A stretch of 64,000 bases of DNA from Edaphochlamys debaryana (taxonomy: Eukaryota > Chlorophyta > Chlorophyceae > Chlamydomonadales): positions 310,001 through 374,000 of the forward strand of contig JAEHOE010000029.1 in NCBI GenBank assembly GCA_016858145.1, read 5' to 3'. The notes below the pieces were generated by a model. The model was given only the letters and a program-made list of their open reading frames with translations, was not told the DNA's origin and searched no databases. Both the position numbers and the translations under genes were made by a program. This document shows positions 45,001-59,100 of the stretch, one piece after another. Each line of letters starts with the position of its first letter. Positions within the stretch are counted from its first letter, which is position 1.

Positions 45001-47152
45001 GCGTCCATGGCGGACAGCGCAATGATGTTGAGCCACACCGAGTCGGGGATCCAGTCCTTGGGCTTCTTGCGCACGCTGTTGATGTCCAGCGCAGCGCCGC
45101 CCTTGAGGAACACGTCCAGGTCCGACACCTTGACCTTGCCAGCGGACACCAGCACCTGGGGCGTGAAGGGCGTGGGGTGCGGCGGAGGGGCGGCGTAAGG
45201 GGAAGCTGAGGACGGGCGGTGGGGCCTGCATCCGTAGCTGTGCTGTGCCAGTGTCGGCTCGCCAGCCCTGCTTTGGGCCTCGTGAGGTGTGCTGCCGCAC
45301 AACCCTACCTTGTTGGTGAGCATGAGGGCGAAGATGAGCTTGTGGCGCTCGAACAGGCCGCGCTGCACGTAGAGGTAGATCTCGTACGTCATGTACTCGC
45401 TGATGTTGTGGATGCGCTTGGAGGGCATGTTGGCCTTCTCGGAGCGGTCGATGGCCTGAGGGGTAAGGCAAACACAGGATTGGAGCGGCACAGTCGAGCA
45501 AGGCCCAAGCCACAACGGCACGCGCAAGCCACAGGCCCCAGCCACAAGCCACCAGGCACACACGCCAGCAGCCCAGGGGCTCACCAGCTCGTACAGCTGG
45601 TTGAACTGCGCCAGCGAGGTCTGGTACATGCAGTTGACCACGCTGAACTCGGCAATGAGGAAGTACACGAGGGTGGCGCGGTGGGCCACGGGGCGGTACT
45701 CCTCGCAGGCCTCGTTGATGCGCTTGTTGGTCTCCGAGGCGTTGGCCAGCTTCTCGCTCACGTCCTGAGGAGGCGGAAGGCGGGCAGCGCCAGTGAACAA
45801 GTGATGGGATGGGCTTATGCATGGCCACGGCGCCGCCCTCTTCCCCCCAAGCCCCAGCCTTGCCCTCACCCGTCAGCGCCCGCCGAGACCCTGCCAAGGC
45901 CCGAGCCTCGAGCCCTGCCCGCCGCAACCCCAACCCTCCGTCCCCGCCCCCACCTGCGCCGTCTGCTTGGTGACGGCCAGCACGTCGATGAGCTCCGTGT
46001 CGTCCAGCAGGTTGCCCTGGCTGTTGGACAGGCGGAACAGCAGGTCGTCCTCCAGCTGCTTGATGCGCTTCTTGTAGCTCTGCACCTCCTCCAGCAGCTG
46101 CTGGCGCTGGTCCTCAAGCTCCTTCTTCTCCTTGCTGATGAGCTTGCCCAGCAGCTGGTCCTCCAGGCCCGCCATGGTCACGGTGAAGTCCACCACCGTC
46201 ACCTTGGCCGACAGCTCGGGCGTGAAGTGCGGGTTGGGCAGGCGCGTGGTGCAGAACAGGCGGAAGGTCTCCGTGAAGTCGACCTCCTTGTCCGCCAGGG
46301 GCACCTGAGGGGCAGGAAGCGGGCCGGAAGGGCGGGCGTGAGGTGAGAAGGCTGAAATGCAGAGGCCAGGACAGCAGGTGTGGTGCTAACACAGCTGAGG
46401 CCTGTCCCAAAGAGCCTGTCCCCCACGCAACCGCCAAGCCGTGGTGAGACTCGCACTCACCACCCAGGTCTTGCCCTTCTTGACCAGGCGCCTCTCCAGC
46501 ACGGGGTCGAGCACCGGATCCAGCTCCTCCTCGATGTTCTCAATCAGCAGCGGCCGGCCGAAGGCCAGGCATTCCTCCAGGTGGTTGCGGAAGAGCTTGT
46601 CGTTCAACTGCGTGGTCTTGAGCTGGTTGGCCTCCTCGCGGTTCTTGATCCACTCGCGGCCCTGGCCCTGCGGGTCTACCAGCACCGGGTAGCGGCTGGC
46701 GCGCGTCACCATGATGCCGTTCTGGATGGACAGCTCATCGGTGGGCAGGCCCTGCGCCGAGTTAGAAAGGCAGAGGCATGAGGGGGGAAAGTTGGTCAGG
46801 GATGGGTGCGTGGTGAGTAGGCTGGACAAGGAGAGAGCCAGCACCACTCCCTCCCAAGCACCACACCCTCCAAGCCCTGCCCCCTGCCCTGCCGCTGCGC
46901 ACCTGCAGGTTCCACTCGCCGACCTCCGAGTCGTCCACCAGGAACTTGGTGATCTGCAGGCTCGGCGTGACCGGCACCGACAGCTTCTGGCAGTCGCCGT
47001 AGAAGTCGCGGTGCAGCAGCAGCTCACGGAACTCCTTGTTGAAGGGGCCCAGGTACGACACGAAGGCCGAGGCCATGGCGCAGTCGCCGGTGAGGCGCTG
47101 GATCTGCACGTCGAACTCCTTGGACTGGGCGGTCCAGCGGGACTCCTCGCCT
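42055..47152 (-). other. Dynein gamma chain: AAA5, AAA6 and C-terminal domain
   Basis: Exons 46904-47152, 46460-46752, 45953-46304, 45585-45765, 45309-45457, 44918-45156, 44303-44712, 43984-44140, 43531-43850, 42671-43345 and 42055-42477. AAA5 text includes [20 protein letters not shown]. The AAA6 region includes [20 protein letters not shown] and [16 protein letters not shown]. The C-terminal domain ends ILCSID and has a short Gly-rich insert ([15 protein letters not shown]) near 43095-43130. As in other axonemal heavy chains, AAA5-6 lack functional P-loops. Confidence 0.92.
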
Positions 47153-50100
47153 GCAGGGGTCGAGGCAAGGCAAGTGCCGCAGTCAAGCCACACGCACCAG
47201 CCAGCACGCCTTCCATCCTGCTGGGCTCATGCCCCGCCGTCCCGCCCCCCAAGCTTGATCACGCATCGACCCAGAACACGGCTACCGTCCCTGCCCGCAC
47301 CCACCCGCCAGGGCTCCGATCAGGGCGTTGGCGCTGTCCATCTTGCGCTGCGTGGCCGCCGCGTCGTCCTCCAGCGCCTGCTTGTGCGCCATGGCGGCGT
47401 CGAACTGCGCCTGCATCTCGTCCAGCTTGGCCTGCACCTTGGCCATGCGCTCCTCGGCGGCGTTCTTCTCCTTGGTCGCCAGCTTGAGCTCGGCCTCGGC
47501 CTCGCGCAGCTTGGCGATCTTGGGCTCCACCACCTGGGGAGGAGGGAGGTGGGGACAGAGGGGAGGAGAAGGGGCGCAGGGTGAGCGGGGGGCCAAGGAG
47601 CTGTCGACGAGGGGAGCTGGGCTGCTGGAGGCATGCGGGAGCTGGAGCTCAAGGCTTGAGGCAGCGGTGGCCAGGTGCAAGGTGCTAGCTGCTGGGACGG
47701 AGCTCTACTGGGGCTGAGGTTTTTGCCAATGCCCTTTGCCCCTGCCCTGCCCTGTTCGCCCACCTTGGCCACGTTGTGGTACTTGGCCATGGACTCGGCC
47801 CAGTTGCACAGACCGGCCACGTTGCCCGAGGCCTTGGAGGCGGACTCGAAGGTGAAGTCCTCCGAAGCGAAGTACGGCTCCAGCAGCTCAACGGTCTCGT
47901 CGTTGATCTGGACGGTTGGGCGGGAAGGTTGGGACGGTTCAGTTGGGGCCAAACGCACCAGCCTGCTCGTGCAGCCCGACAAAAGCCCTGCTCAGCACCG
48001 GGCCCTTAACTGCAGGCCGCCTGCCCTGCGCTGCCCTCACCTGCTCCTTGGCGAAGTCCTTGAGGTCCTGCAGGAAGCTCATGCTGTTCATCATGCGCTG
48101 CGCCTCGCTGTAGTTGCCGGACAGCACGAAGCGGCCCTTGTCGTCCACGTACTCGGCCTTGTTCATGGGCAGCATGCGCAGCACGAGCACGCAGTCGAAG
48201 ATGCGCATAATGATCTGGGGCGGCTTCTTGAGCGCCTTGAGGTTCTTGATGTCACCATCCTTGATGGAGTTGAGCGCCTCCAGGGCAGCGTCCAGGGCGG
48301 GCTTGGCGGCCGCCAGGTCCCGCTCGGCGTCGTCCTTGACGGCAGCGATCTCGCTCGCCTTCTTGGTCACCTGGGAGGGCAAAGGCGGGATCGGGGCAAG
48401 CAGGGAGAGGAGTGCTGAGCGACGGCGACAAGGAGCAGGGAAAGATAGCCCAAACACGCATGCCAGCAGCCCAGCCCAGCTCCTCCCTGACAGGTCCCAG
48501 GGTCAAGCGCACCCCGGCGTTCTGCCACTCACTGCGTCCACGATGACCGCCACCTTCTGCTTCTCCTTCTCGGCAATGGCAGTGCTCTCGCTGATCTGCT
48601 TGAGCAGCGCCTCGGCCTCCTTGGCGCTGACCGCCAGGTCCTGGTTCTTCACCGCCAGCTCGGCCTTCATCTTGTTCACGTCGGCCTTGGCCTCGAACAT
48701 CTTCTGCAGGCCCGCCTCGATCTGGTACGCCAGCTCCTTGGTGAAGGACCACTTCTTGGCGTACAGCTCCTTGTAGCCCTGGGGATGAGGAAGGGACGGG
48801 CGGTGGAGGGGATTAGGCAGGTCGGGACGAGGTTGCAAGGGATGGCAGCCGCAGGCAGATGGCAAGGCTCCTCGCTTGTGCAGCTCATGTCCCCAGGGCG
48901 GCAGTCCTGCCCCCGGCCCCGCAAGCGCACCTGCAGGAAGGACAGGTAGGACTTGGGCGTGACGTAGACGTAGCGGCGGTACTTGTCGAAGTACTCCTTG
49001 CAGGCGTTGGTGACGAACACGTGCGTGTGGCCCATGAGCAGCTTGAGCTGGTTCTTGACCTCCTTGGGGCAGGCCATGGAGAACTCATCGATGAACTTGC
49101 CCGACACGGACGTGAGCGCCTCTTCCGGCCAGGGCAGGAACCAGTCGATCGTGCAGCCGTTGATGAGGCCGGGGAACTGCTGCGCGCGGCGGGCGAACTT
49201 GGCGCCCACGGGCGAGAAGCACAGCACCACGTGCAGGTTGTCGCGCACGCGGTTGAGGAAGAAGCTGTACAGGTTGTCGTACGTGTCGGGCACACCGGGC
49301 GCCTGGTGCTTCATGACGGGGCGGATGTCGTTAACGATCATGTCCTGGTCCTCCTTGGTCAGCAGACCGGCCACCTCGCCTGGAGGGGGCGGGGAGAGGG
49401 AGGGGCAAGGAGGCGTGAGAGGGAGCGGGAGAGGGAGGGGGAAGGGCGGCCGCCAGTGCTCATGCTTTGCTGCTAGGTGGGAGCTCAGGTGAGGAACTGG
49501 CCACGGCTGAGTGCTACCAGCACGCAAGCCACGCACCGGTCATGAGGATCTGGTTGATGTACTCCAGGAAGCCCTCGTCCTTGACCTCCGCGTCCGTGAA
49601 CAAGAAGCACACGGGCTGGCCCTTGAAGCCGGCAATCTTGTACAGGCCCTTGATGTCCTCAAACAGGTTAGTCGTGTTGTAGGTCTTGGTGATGGTGATC
49701 TGCAGGGCGGAGCGCGGCAGGTAAGAACACGCATGGGGATTGGAGGGCGCACAAGAGGCAGGCACGGAGAGCAGCAGGGGTGCCTGCCCGGTGCACCGAG
49801 CGCAGCCGGGCTGCCCAGACTCGCAGCCCTAAAGCCCGCTCCAAGCCCTGCCCAAGCCTACCTGGAAGGGGTAGGCTCCGGCAATGTAGGCCGACAGGCG
49901 TGACAGCGACTGCTTGCCCGAGCCGCCCACGCCGACCAGCAGCGCGGAGCCGCGGGCCATGGCCAGCAGGCGCGTGATGCGCATGAGGTGCAGCAGGGCG
50001 TCCGTGAACAGCACCAGCTCCAGCTTGGCCACCTTGGACTCCTCGTTGAAGCGCCGCTGCAGCGACTCCACGCGGTTGCGCACGTCCGGCAGGCCGCCCG

Positions 50101-53100
50101 GCACCGCCTCGTAGAAGGACGGGTGCGCGTCCACCACCTCGCCCGTCTCGTCGTCCACCACGGGCTCGCGCAGGAAGTCCACGAAGTAGACCGGCTCCTC
50201 CACCTGTGGAGGGGAGAGGGAGGGGGAAGGAAGGGGTGAGCTGGGGAAGGGGTGAAAGCAGGCTAGGGCTCGCGTCCTGGGGCGATTTGCTTGGCCTTGC
50301 CCCCGCCCTCTCCCCCAGAAGCCGCCTTGAGCCCCGTGCCTTGCGCACCTGCTTGACCAGGTCCGACGAGAAGTTGTCGCGGCACAGGTCGAAGATGGTG
50401 CGGTCCACCCAGTTCTTGTCGTCGTAGCTGACCAGCTTGTCACTGAACACGCGGCGGCACTCGTGGATCCACAGCCCCAGCAGGTAGCCCTCGGGGGAGG
50501 ACACGTTGCCGCCGAACACGGCCGAGTCGCTGATGTTGAGGTTGAAGCGGTCGCGCGCGGCCAGGATGACGCCCTGGAAGACCTTGGACAGCTCGCGCAT
50601 GTTAAACAGGTAGTGGAACTTGGCGGGCGTGGGCAGCATCTTGCTCTGGATGCGGTTCCAGAGCGTGATGGTGAGCGGCACCAGCTTGGAAGCCACGTAC
50701 ACCACCTCCTCGCAGAACACGTCGCGCGCGAAGCGGCCCTCCACCAGCTTGCCGAAGATGCCGTTGATGGCGGCCACCGAGGGCAGGGGCACGTTGAAGA
50801 TGGCGAACTGCGGAGGGGAGGGACAAGGGCACCGGGGCAGGCGGAGGCCAGGGTGGGGTGAGGCGCAGCAAAGCTTGGGTTTTTACCCTGCAGCCCCGTA
50901 GACACGCGACCTCAGCGCCAGACCGAGCCTTGCTTCCCGCCACCTTCCCCCTGCCCTCGCCCAGCCCTGAGCCCTGCCCAGCCCTGAGCCCACCTGGCGC
51001 TTGAGGCGGTTGGGGATGTCGTTCTTGCCGCCGCCGGGCGTGTTCATGGCCCCCACGTAGCGCACGTCCGTGATGAACTTCATGTCGCCGATGGGCTTCT
51101 CCAGCGAGTACATGCCGCCCTGCTCCAGCAGCTGGCGCACGATCTCGTTGGTCACCTGGTCGCCCCACTCGTTGATGTACGGCATGCTGATGTCATCGAC
51201 GAAGATGCACATCTGCTTGCCGCCGGGCGGGCCGAAGGTGCGGCCCTGGCGCTTCTCCACGGCGCCCTCGATCGACATCTGGAAGATGCCGGGCGTGGTG
51301 AGCGAGGAGAAGGTGATGGTCTTGTTGGAGGTGGTGTCGGCGTTGAACTTGGAGATGAACTGGTTGATGGTGTTGGTCTTGGCCGTGCCGGGGCCGCCCA
51401 CCAGCAGCGTGGACTTGTCCACGCTGTACGACAGGTTGAGCAGGCGCTCGTAGCGCACCGAGTCCAGCGTGGGGATGACCAGCTGCGCGTACTTGGGCTT
51501 CTCCTCGTTGCGCGGGTAGGTCCACACGGGCACGCAGTTGCGCCAGTGCAGCCATTCGCCGTCGGTGGAGTTGACCAGGTACTCGAAGATGGTGTCCGTC
51601 TCCTCGTCCTTGGTGGGCATGTTGCTCGCGAAGCTGGGGAAGGGAGGGCGCACGGCAGGGGAAAGGAGGGCGGGGGAGCGGGCAGGGGAGCGTCAGGTAC
51701 GCATCTCCTTGCTTCTTGACTGGCGGACAGGCAGGCAGGCAGGCAGGCAGGCAACCGTGAGCGCCTTCTCAGGTGCAGCCCTACAGCCAGGCCCACCTGC
51801 GCAGCTCCTGGTCGAACAGCGGGCGCTCCTTCATCTCCAGCAGGCCGCCCAGGGACCAGGTCAGGCAGTAGAGGAAGATGCGCTCGTACTTGACCTCGTT
51901 CAGCGCCGTGCCCGCCTCCTTGAAGGAGCGCAGGTAGCCGTTGAGCAGCGTCATGACGGTGCCCACGATGCTGACCTGGGGGTGGCCGGGCAAGAGGAGG
52001 AGCGGGAAGAGAGGACGGCTTGTGGGTCGACAGGTAGATCGGCAGGAGAGGGAGGCGTGAGCAAGGGATTTGCTGACCCGCCACCTGCACGCTGCAATTT
52101 ACACAACCTCTGCCCACAGCCCTCCCTCCGGTCAGGACCTCAGCCCAGACAGCGTACCTGCTCGTTGTACATGACGGGCTTGAGGCTGATGCGCACGAAC
52201 TCCAGCATGCGGTTGACGTACTTGTCGAACAGCGGGCCCAGCGAGGCGCTCTCGGTGGCGTCGCGCTTCTGCAGCCAGCTCTTGACCACCGGCTCCCAGC
52301 CCAGCTCAATGTCCGAGACGTAGATGATGCCCGCGCGCGACACGGTGGCCGGCGAGGCGTTGTTCAGGTTCTCAGGCTCGAACATGGCCTGAGGGGGCGT
52401 GGCGTGCGAGTAGGATTGGGCCAGGGCATCAGCGGTTAAGTTTCGAAGGCGAGGACAGGGGATAGGCGCAGGGATGTGGCTTGAGCACACCCTGCTTGAG
52501 AAAGCAATTGGGCGCCCTCCCAGGCGCTGTCACGCACCTTCATGGCGGCGGACATGAGGATGCGGTCGCCGTTGGCCAGCGTGAGCACCTTGTTGTCGTC
52601 CAGCACGGTGTTCAGGTTCTCAATCCAGATGGCGTCCACGGGGCCGTCCAGCACGATCCAAGTGTTCTGGTTCTTGTTCTTGGCGGCGCGGCGCCACAGC
52701 ACGGCGAAGATGCCGTCCGTCCAGTCGCCGGTGGCATCGTCACGGCGGCCGAACATCTGGGGTGCCGTAATGGCCTTGGGGTTCATGCGCCAGATCACGT
52801 GCTTGGTGCCCAGCTCCGTGAGGGCGGCCGCCAGGCACTCGCAGATGGCAGACTTGCCCGAGCCCGAGGGGCCCACGAGCATGATGCCGTGGCGCACCAG
52901 GTACGTCTCGTACAGCTGGATGCACTTGTTCATCCACGTGGGGTGCACCTGGAGGCAGGGAGGGAGCGGCAAGGGGGCACGGGAAGGCAGGTGAGCTCAG
53001 AGGGGCAGGGCTTGAGGCTGCGGCTGGGCTGGGCTAACCCGTGTCACCCCGGGCAACCGGCCCAGGCTGCCTTCCCCGTCCGAGCCCGAGCCCAAAGCCC

Positions 53101-56100
53101 AAGCCCTGGGCCTTCACGCTGCGGCCCCCACGCACCTGCAGCCCGCGCTCCAGCACCACCTTCTCCAGCGCCTTGCTGACGTCGGGGAAGGAGTTGCGGT
53201 CGGCCTTGAGGCCGGGGAACAGGTCGTCGATGAGGGACAGGAACAGCGGCACGTCCTCGGCCACGAACTTGCTCATGTTCATGTCGCGCAGCGTGCGCAT
53301 CATGAGGAAGACCTCCGACTTGTCGGGCGCCTGGCGCTTGGACGCGCCGGCCGTGCGCAGCACCGACAGGATGTTGCGCAGGCCAAAGTCGTAGTGCGCC
53401 TGCTTGGACAGCTGCTGCTCGCACAGGCCGTATAGCACGAAGAACTTCTTGGACAGGATATCGTTCTCCTGGTAGCCGCAGGCGGCGAGCTTGACCTTCA
53501 TGATGATCTGGCGGTTGGGCACCATCATGGTCACGCCACGGAACAGGGCCTTGAGGTTCTCGGGCAGCTCCTGGCGACCGGCGTAGCCGGGGTTCATGGT
53601 GATGAAGAAGCCCACGCGCGGGTCCAGCGACACGGTGGTGCCGTCCGTGAAGAGGAAGTTCTTCTTGCGCTCGCGGATGGCCGACAGGATGCAGTAGACC
53701 TGCTGCGCGCACACCGACAGCACGTCCAGGTTGATGCGGTTGAACTCGTCGAAGCAGCCCCACAGACCCGACTGCGCCAGGCCCTTGTAGATCTTGCCCA
53801 TGTAGGTGTAGTCGAACTGGGGAGGGAGGGAGAAACAGAGGGGAGGAAGGAGGGCAGCACTGTCAGGACAGGTGAGCGGGGCAGGGAGGAGTGCAGGGAG
53901 GACCCAAGGGTAATGGAGGAAGCAGAGAGACCTTGCAGTCCGCAGCATGAGCGCCAGGGAGGGGTACCCAAGCGCCACAGTTACCCGGTGCCCCCAAGCC
54001 TCCTCACCTGGTCCGAGCAGTTGAACACCACCACGTACTTGCCCAGCGTGTTGCCCAGGTCCTTGGTGGTCTCGGTCTTGCCGGTACCTGGGGGGCAGGC
54101 AGCAATTTCGACTGCAGGTCAGGGCGAGCCGCAACGCCCTCGCTACCCCTCGCCGCCCAGCGCCCGGCTGAGTCCCACCCATGCCCTCCGCCCATGCCCA
54201 CGCTCTCACCGGCGGGGCCGGCGGGCGCACCGCCCAGGAACATGCCCAGGGCCTGGGACAGGGTGATGTAGCAGATGTCCGTCAGGGGCGTGATCACCAG
54301 GCGCTCTTTGACGCCCAGGTACTCGAACGAGTACTCGAAGTCCACGTCGCAGATGGAGATGATGACCGTGTCCTTGTCGTCGCGCCAGTAGAAGCGGACC
54401 TGGGGAGGGCGGTGGCAGGTGCCGGGAATCAGTGCCGTTGGGAAGGGGAGGCTGAGGGAGAGGAGCTGCCAGGGAAGCGCGTAGCTGGGGGCAAGAACGG
54501 GTTGTGGCAGGGCAGGGCAGGGCATGGGGCGGGGTGGGGCAGCTAGGGCCGAGGCCGCAGGCGGCCCGCACCTGCTTGAGCCACTCGAAGTCGGTCGGGT
54601 CCTTGATCTTCTTCTTGACCAGGTCCTCGGTCGACTCCTTCTGGTGCATGTGCACCGTGATGCAGGTCTCCAGGTTGGTGCGGTGGTTGCGGGACAGGTC
54701 CGAGCGCACGGTGATGTTCACCATGTCGCGGAGCAGGGCGTCCACCTTCTTCATGTTCTTGTTCTGAGGGTGCGGGAGGCGAGGGAGGGGAGGGGAGGGA
54801 CGGGGCAACGGGTGAGGGCGAGTGCAGCACCTGCTCAGTGCACAGGCCCGCTACAATTACCACGCACGGGCTTGCAGCATCTGTCGGCTGGCCAACCTCT
54901 CGAGGCTCACGCCCAGTGACAAAGCACGGCCAGCCTCCGCGTTTGCAAAGGGAGCGGGCTCACCATGATGGTCTTGTCGACCTTGGCGTTGGTGAGCGCG
55001 GACTGCGTCTCGGCGGTCCACTGGAACTGGATGCCCAGCAGCGCCACCTGGGCCGGGTGGCCGAAGATGAAGTCCTCCAGCGGCATCTCGGCCACGTTGC
55101 GCACTGCCCGCTTGATGATCTGCTTGACCGTGTCCTGCATGCCGTCCACCAGGCGCTGCAGCCACACCTCGATGTTGCCCTTGGCGTCCACGGGGCGCTC
55201 GAACTCCACCTGCAGGCCAGGTCAGGTTGGTCAGGCGGGAGCGGGTCAGGGTTTGGGCACGAGAGCTGAGCCGGCGCGGGCGGTGGCAGGAGGAGGCCAC
55301 GCAGAAGGCAAGGGGAGGCAGGCAGGGAAGAGCGGCAAGCGGCGCTGCGCCCACCTTCTCGCTCTGCTGGCTGAACATCTCCGTCATGCGCGTCTTATCA
55401 ACGCGGTCGAAGGTGACGTTGGAGAGCGAGTCGAACAGGCCCGACTGGAAGTGCGGCACCACCGAGGGCGGGTCCGAGCCCAGCGACAGGATCTCCAGCA
55501 GCGTGGGGTCCGACACGAAGTAGAAGCTGCGGGGAGGGGGGTGACAGCAGGCAGCGGCGGAGCGCACAGGTCAGGCAGCAGGCAGCAGGCAGGTGGGAGC
55601 TGTGACGCTACGCTGACGGAAAGCAGACCTTGCGCTGCGGGTGCCTTGCCCTGCCCATGCCACCACGGCTGCCCCAGCCCACGCTGCTGTCCGGCCTCCC
55701 GCCCTACCGCGGGAACTCGGCGCGCTTCTGCTCCAGGTAGGCACTCAGGGACTTCTGGCACATCTCCAGCTGCTCGTGCAGGTGGGGCAGCATGTTCTTC
55801 ATCAGCTCATTGCCGAAGCACGTGTTGATGACGTTCTGCGTCTCCAGCGCGTTGGACACGATCTTCATGAAGTTCTTGTCGATATTGAGGAAGCGCTTGG
55901 CCTCCTGCGGCAGCTGCTTGACGATATCGCCGCCCGAGAACACCGCCTCCATGTACTGCCACATGGACTGCACCATGAGCCATTGCTCAATGATCTCAGA
56001 CACCGTAGACAGCTTGAGCGACCAGGCCTGCACCTCGTCGCGGAAGGGCGCCGAGTACCTGGAGGGCAGGGGCAGAGGCGGGCAAGGGAAGGCGGGTGAG

Positions 56101-59100
56101 CGCTGGTGGGCGAGAAGCAGAAGGCAGAGCCCGGGGCAACCGGTCAGACCTTCTTGCCCAGCAGCCCTACCCGTCCTCGCTCATGCCCGAGCCAACCTTC
56201 GCCTCCCGTCACCAGCCGACTCGACGCCGGCTGCCCTCACCTGTTGGTGGCCATGGAGCCGAGGGTCATCTGGCTCTCCTCCAGCTTCTCCATTAGCTCG
56301 GACGTGTCCGAGGGCTTGAGGATGACGGGGCCGCGGTTCTTGTACTCGGAGAAGGCCAGGTTCATGATGGCCCAGTCGGTCTGGAGCTGCGCCAGCTTGA
56401 CCTCGATCATCTCCTCCTTGACCGCTGCGCCCGTCAGCTCCTCAATGTCCTCGCGGTAGTTGAGCAGGTTGGCGCTCAGCAGGTGCTGCGAAGGGCAAGG
56501 AGGGAGCGAGGGAGTGGCGCTCAGGGGCGAGTGGGACTAGGCACGAGGCATGCACTGATGCGCTACGAGTGTGCTTGAGGCTATGTCAGGGCAGGCAGGG
56601 TCTAGCTTGCGGGAGCCCAGGCCCTGCCCTGCTCCGCCCCCCGCGCCATCCTCACGCCCAACTGCTCCCACCTGCAGCTTGAACACGTCCTCCGCCAGGT
56701 TCAGCTCATGGCCGGTGATGCGCATGACATCGCGCCAGTGCCGCTCGCGCATGGACTTGTGCGTCAGCGCCTGGAAGAGCGGCAGCATCTCCAAGAAGTC
56801 GTCAATGGTCTTGCGACAGGCGTTGTAGGCGGGCCAGTCGCGCAGCGCCTTGGGCAGCTTCTTGGACTGGTTCTGGTACTGCAGCACCTGCGGGCCGGAG
56901 GCGGGGGAGAGCGAGGAGGGAGGGAGGGGAGGGTTGAGTGGGCAGGGCAGAAAGGCGGGGCGGCCGGGGCTCAGGAGGCGGGAGCGGTGCACGTGCAGAG
57001 AGCAGGCAAAGGCACGGGCTGAATCGCCCACCCCCTTTCCAACTGCACCTGCTCGCCCATCTCGTCGATCTTCTCCACCACGTCCACCCAGAAGTAGTCA
57101 CCGTAGCCCTTGATGGTGGTGATGACGGTGACGTAGAGGCTGTACAGGCGGTCCAGCATCTGGATCTCCTTCTCCGTCTGCTCCAGCTCCGGGTACTGCG
57201 TCACGGGCAGGCCGAACAGCTCCTCGCCGCTGCTGTAGTTCTCCCACTTGCGCTTGCGGACCTGAGGCGAGGAGGGGGAGCGTGACGGGGCAAGGGTGAG
57301 GGACGAAAGGAAAGGGGCAAGCATGCGACAGCGCAGCCGCAGATAAAGGACGCAGAACCCAGAGCCCGGACCCAGCAAGCATTCACTGCACCCTGCAAGC
57401 GCCTCTCACCTCGAACATCTGCTGGAACTTGCGCAGGCGGTCCACCGCCTCCATGGGGTCCAGGCCGGGCACCATGGGGCCGTTGGCCTCCCAGTCCTTG
57501 CGGAACATCTGGGCGTCCACCACGAAGGTCTTGACCTCCTTGATCAGCTCGCGCTTGAAGCCCACCTGGAGCCGGGTCAGGTTGTCCGACACCTCGGTGG
57601 CCACCTGTGCAGGCGGAACGGGGAGGGCGGAAGGGGGGAGGGCGTGAGCGGGCTGGCTGGAGGGACAGACGACGAGGAGAGGGCAGAAAGGGCAGAGGGC
57701 CAGTGCAGTCCTGCAGCGTCGACCCTGCTGCACTGAGCCCCACCCCTGCCCGTGCCCTCTTCTCCCCACCCCCGTAAGGCCCCCGCTCGCACCTTCTTGA
57801 GCTTCTTCCAGCCGTAGCGCAGGTCGCTGACCATGGTGGTCTCCTCCTTGGGCACGCGGACCTCGTACCGCATCAGCAGGCCGTACATCTCCTCGATGGG
57901 GCCGATCAGGTTGTCGATCTCGCTCTCCTTCTCGCGCACCTCCTTGAGCACGGCCATGACGTTGCGAACGTCCTCCAGGTCCTCAATCTTGCGGTGGAAC
58001 TTGGAGTTCGTGTCGCTGGGGGCAGGGGAGGAGCAAGGGTTGGGTTGAGAGTGAGCACAACAGGCAGAGATTTGGCGAAGCACAGAGTGTGGGCGGGGTG
58101 AGAGGGGACCAAGGAAAGCGAGGCCGGCCCCATGCAGCTGATAGACCGTGGATGCAGCTGTGCGCTGCAGCCCCATCGTGCCCACACACACCCCGGCCCC
58201 GCTCACCGGATGTAGTTGTCGAAGGCCTTGAGGTCGTCCGAGCACTGCTTGTGCAGGTTCTGCGCGAACTGCGTCTTCCAGGACACGGCCTCGGCCTTGA
58301 GGCTGTTCTTGAGCGGCATGGTCTCCAGGCTGAGCGCGCCGATGTTGTTGACGGCGGGGATGTTGGCCACCTCCGTCTCGATGGCCATGTACTTCTTCAG
58401 CTCCGCCTCAAACGCCTCCAGCGTGGGGTTGGTGCGCATGAAATGGTCGTACGCGGCCTGCGCGGTCGATGAGGTGAGGTGAGAGGGAGGGGGAGAGGGA
58501 GAGGGAGAGGGAGGGAGGGCTAAGGCAGGGCTGGGCGAAGGAGGCCTGGGTGAGCGCTGAAGACTAAGCTGGTGGGTGCAGAGGTGGGTGGAGTGCAAGG
58601 TCGAGGGCCCGAACCCGGAGCCTCAGCGCACCTGCAGGTCCTCCTTCCACAGGAACTCGTACTTGTCGAAGTTGCGGATGTACTCGGTGACCTGCGCCTT
58701 GATGCCCTCCACGGAGCCTGGGGGCGGAGGGGAGAGCGGGACAGGGCAGCGTGTGAGCCAGCACCCGGCAGAGGCGGGAGACGGTAGCCAGGCCGGGGCG
58801 CGCTCACCACCAACCGCACAGATCCCCGCGCAGCTGCAAGCTGCAATGCTTGCGGCACCCCCCGTCCGCAGAGCAGCGCAGCACGGCAAGGCACGGCTCT
58901 CACCCGTCAGGCGCAGCACGGCCTTGACCACCTCCTTGTCCGAGGCGATGAGCTCGTGGTAGGTGGCGGCGTTCTCCATGCCCCAGGCGGGCAGCTGCTT
59001 GGAGATGGTGAGCACCTTCTTGGCGCACTGGTTGATGGCGGTCTGGATCTCCTCCAGGTTGGGGTTCATGCACACGCTGGGCACCTTGAGCTCCACGTCC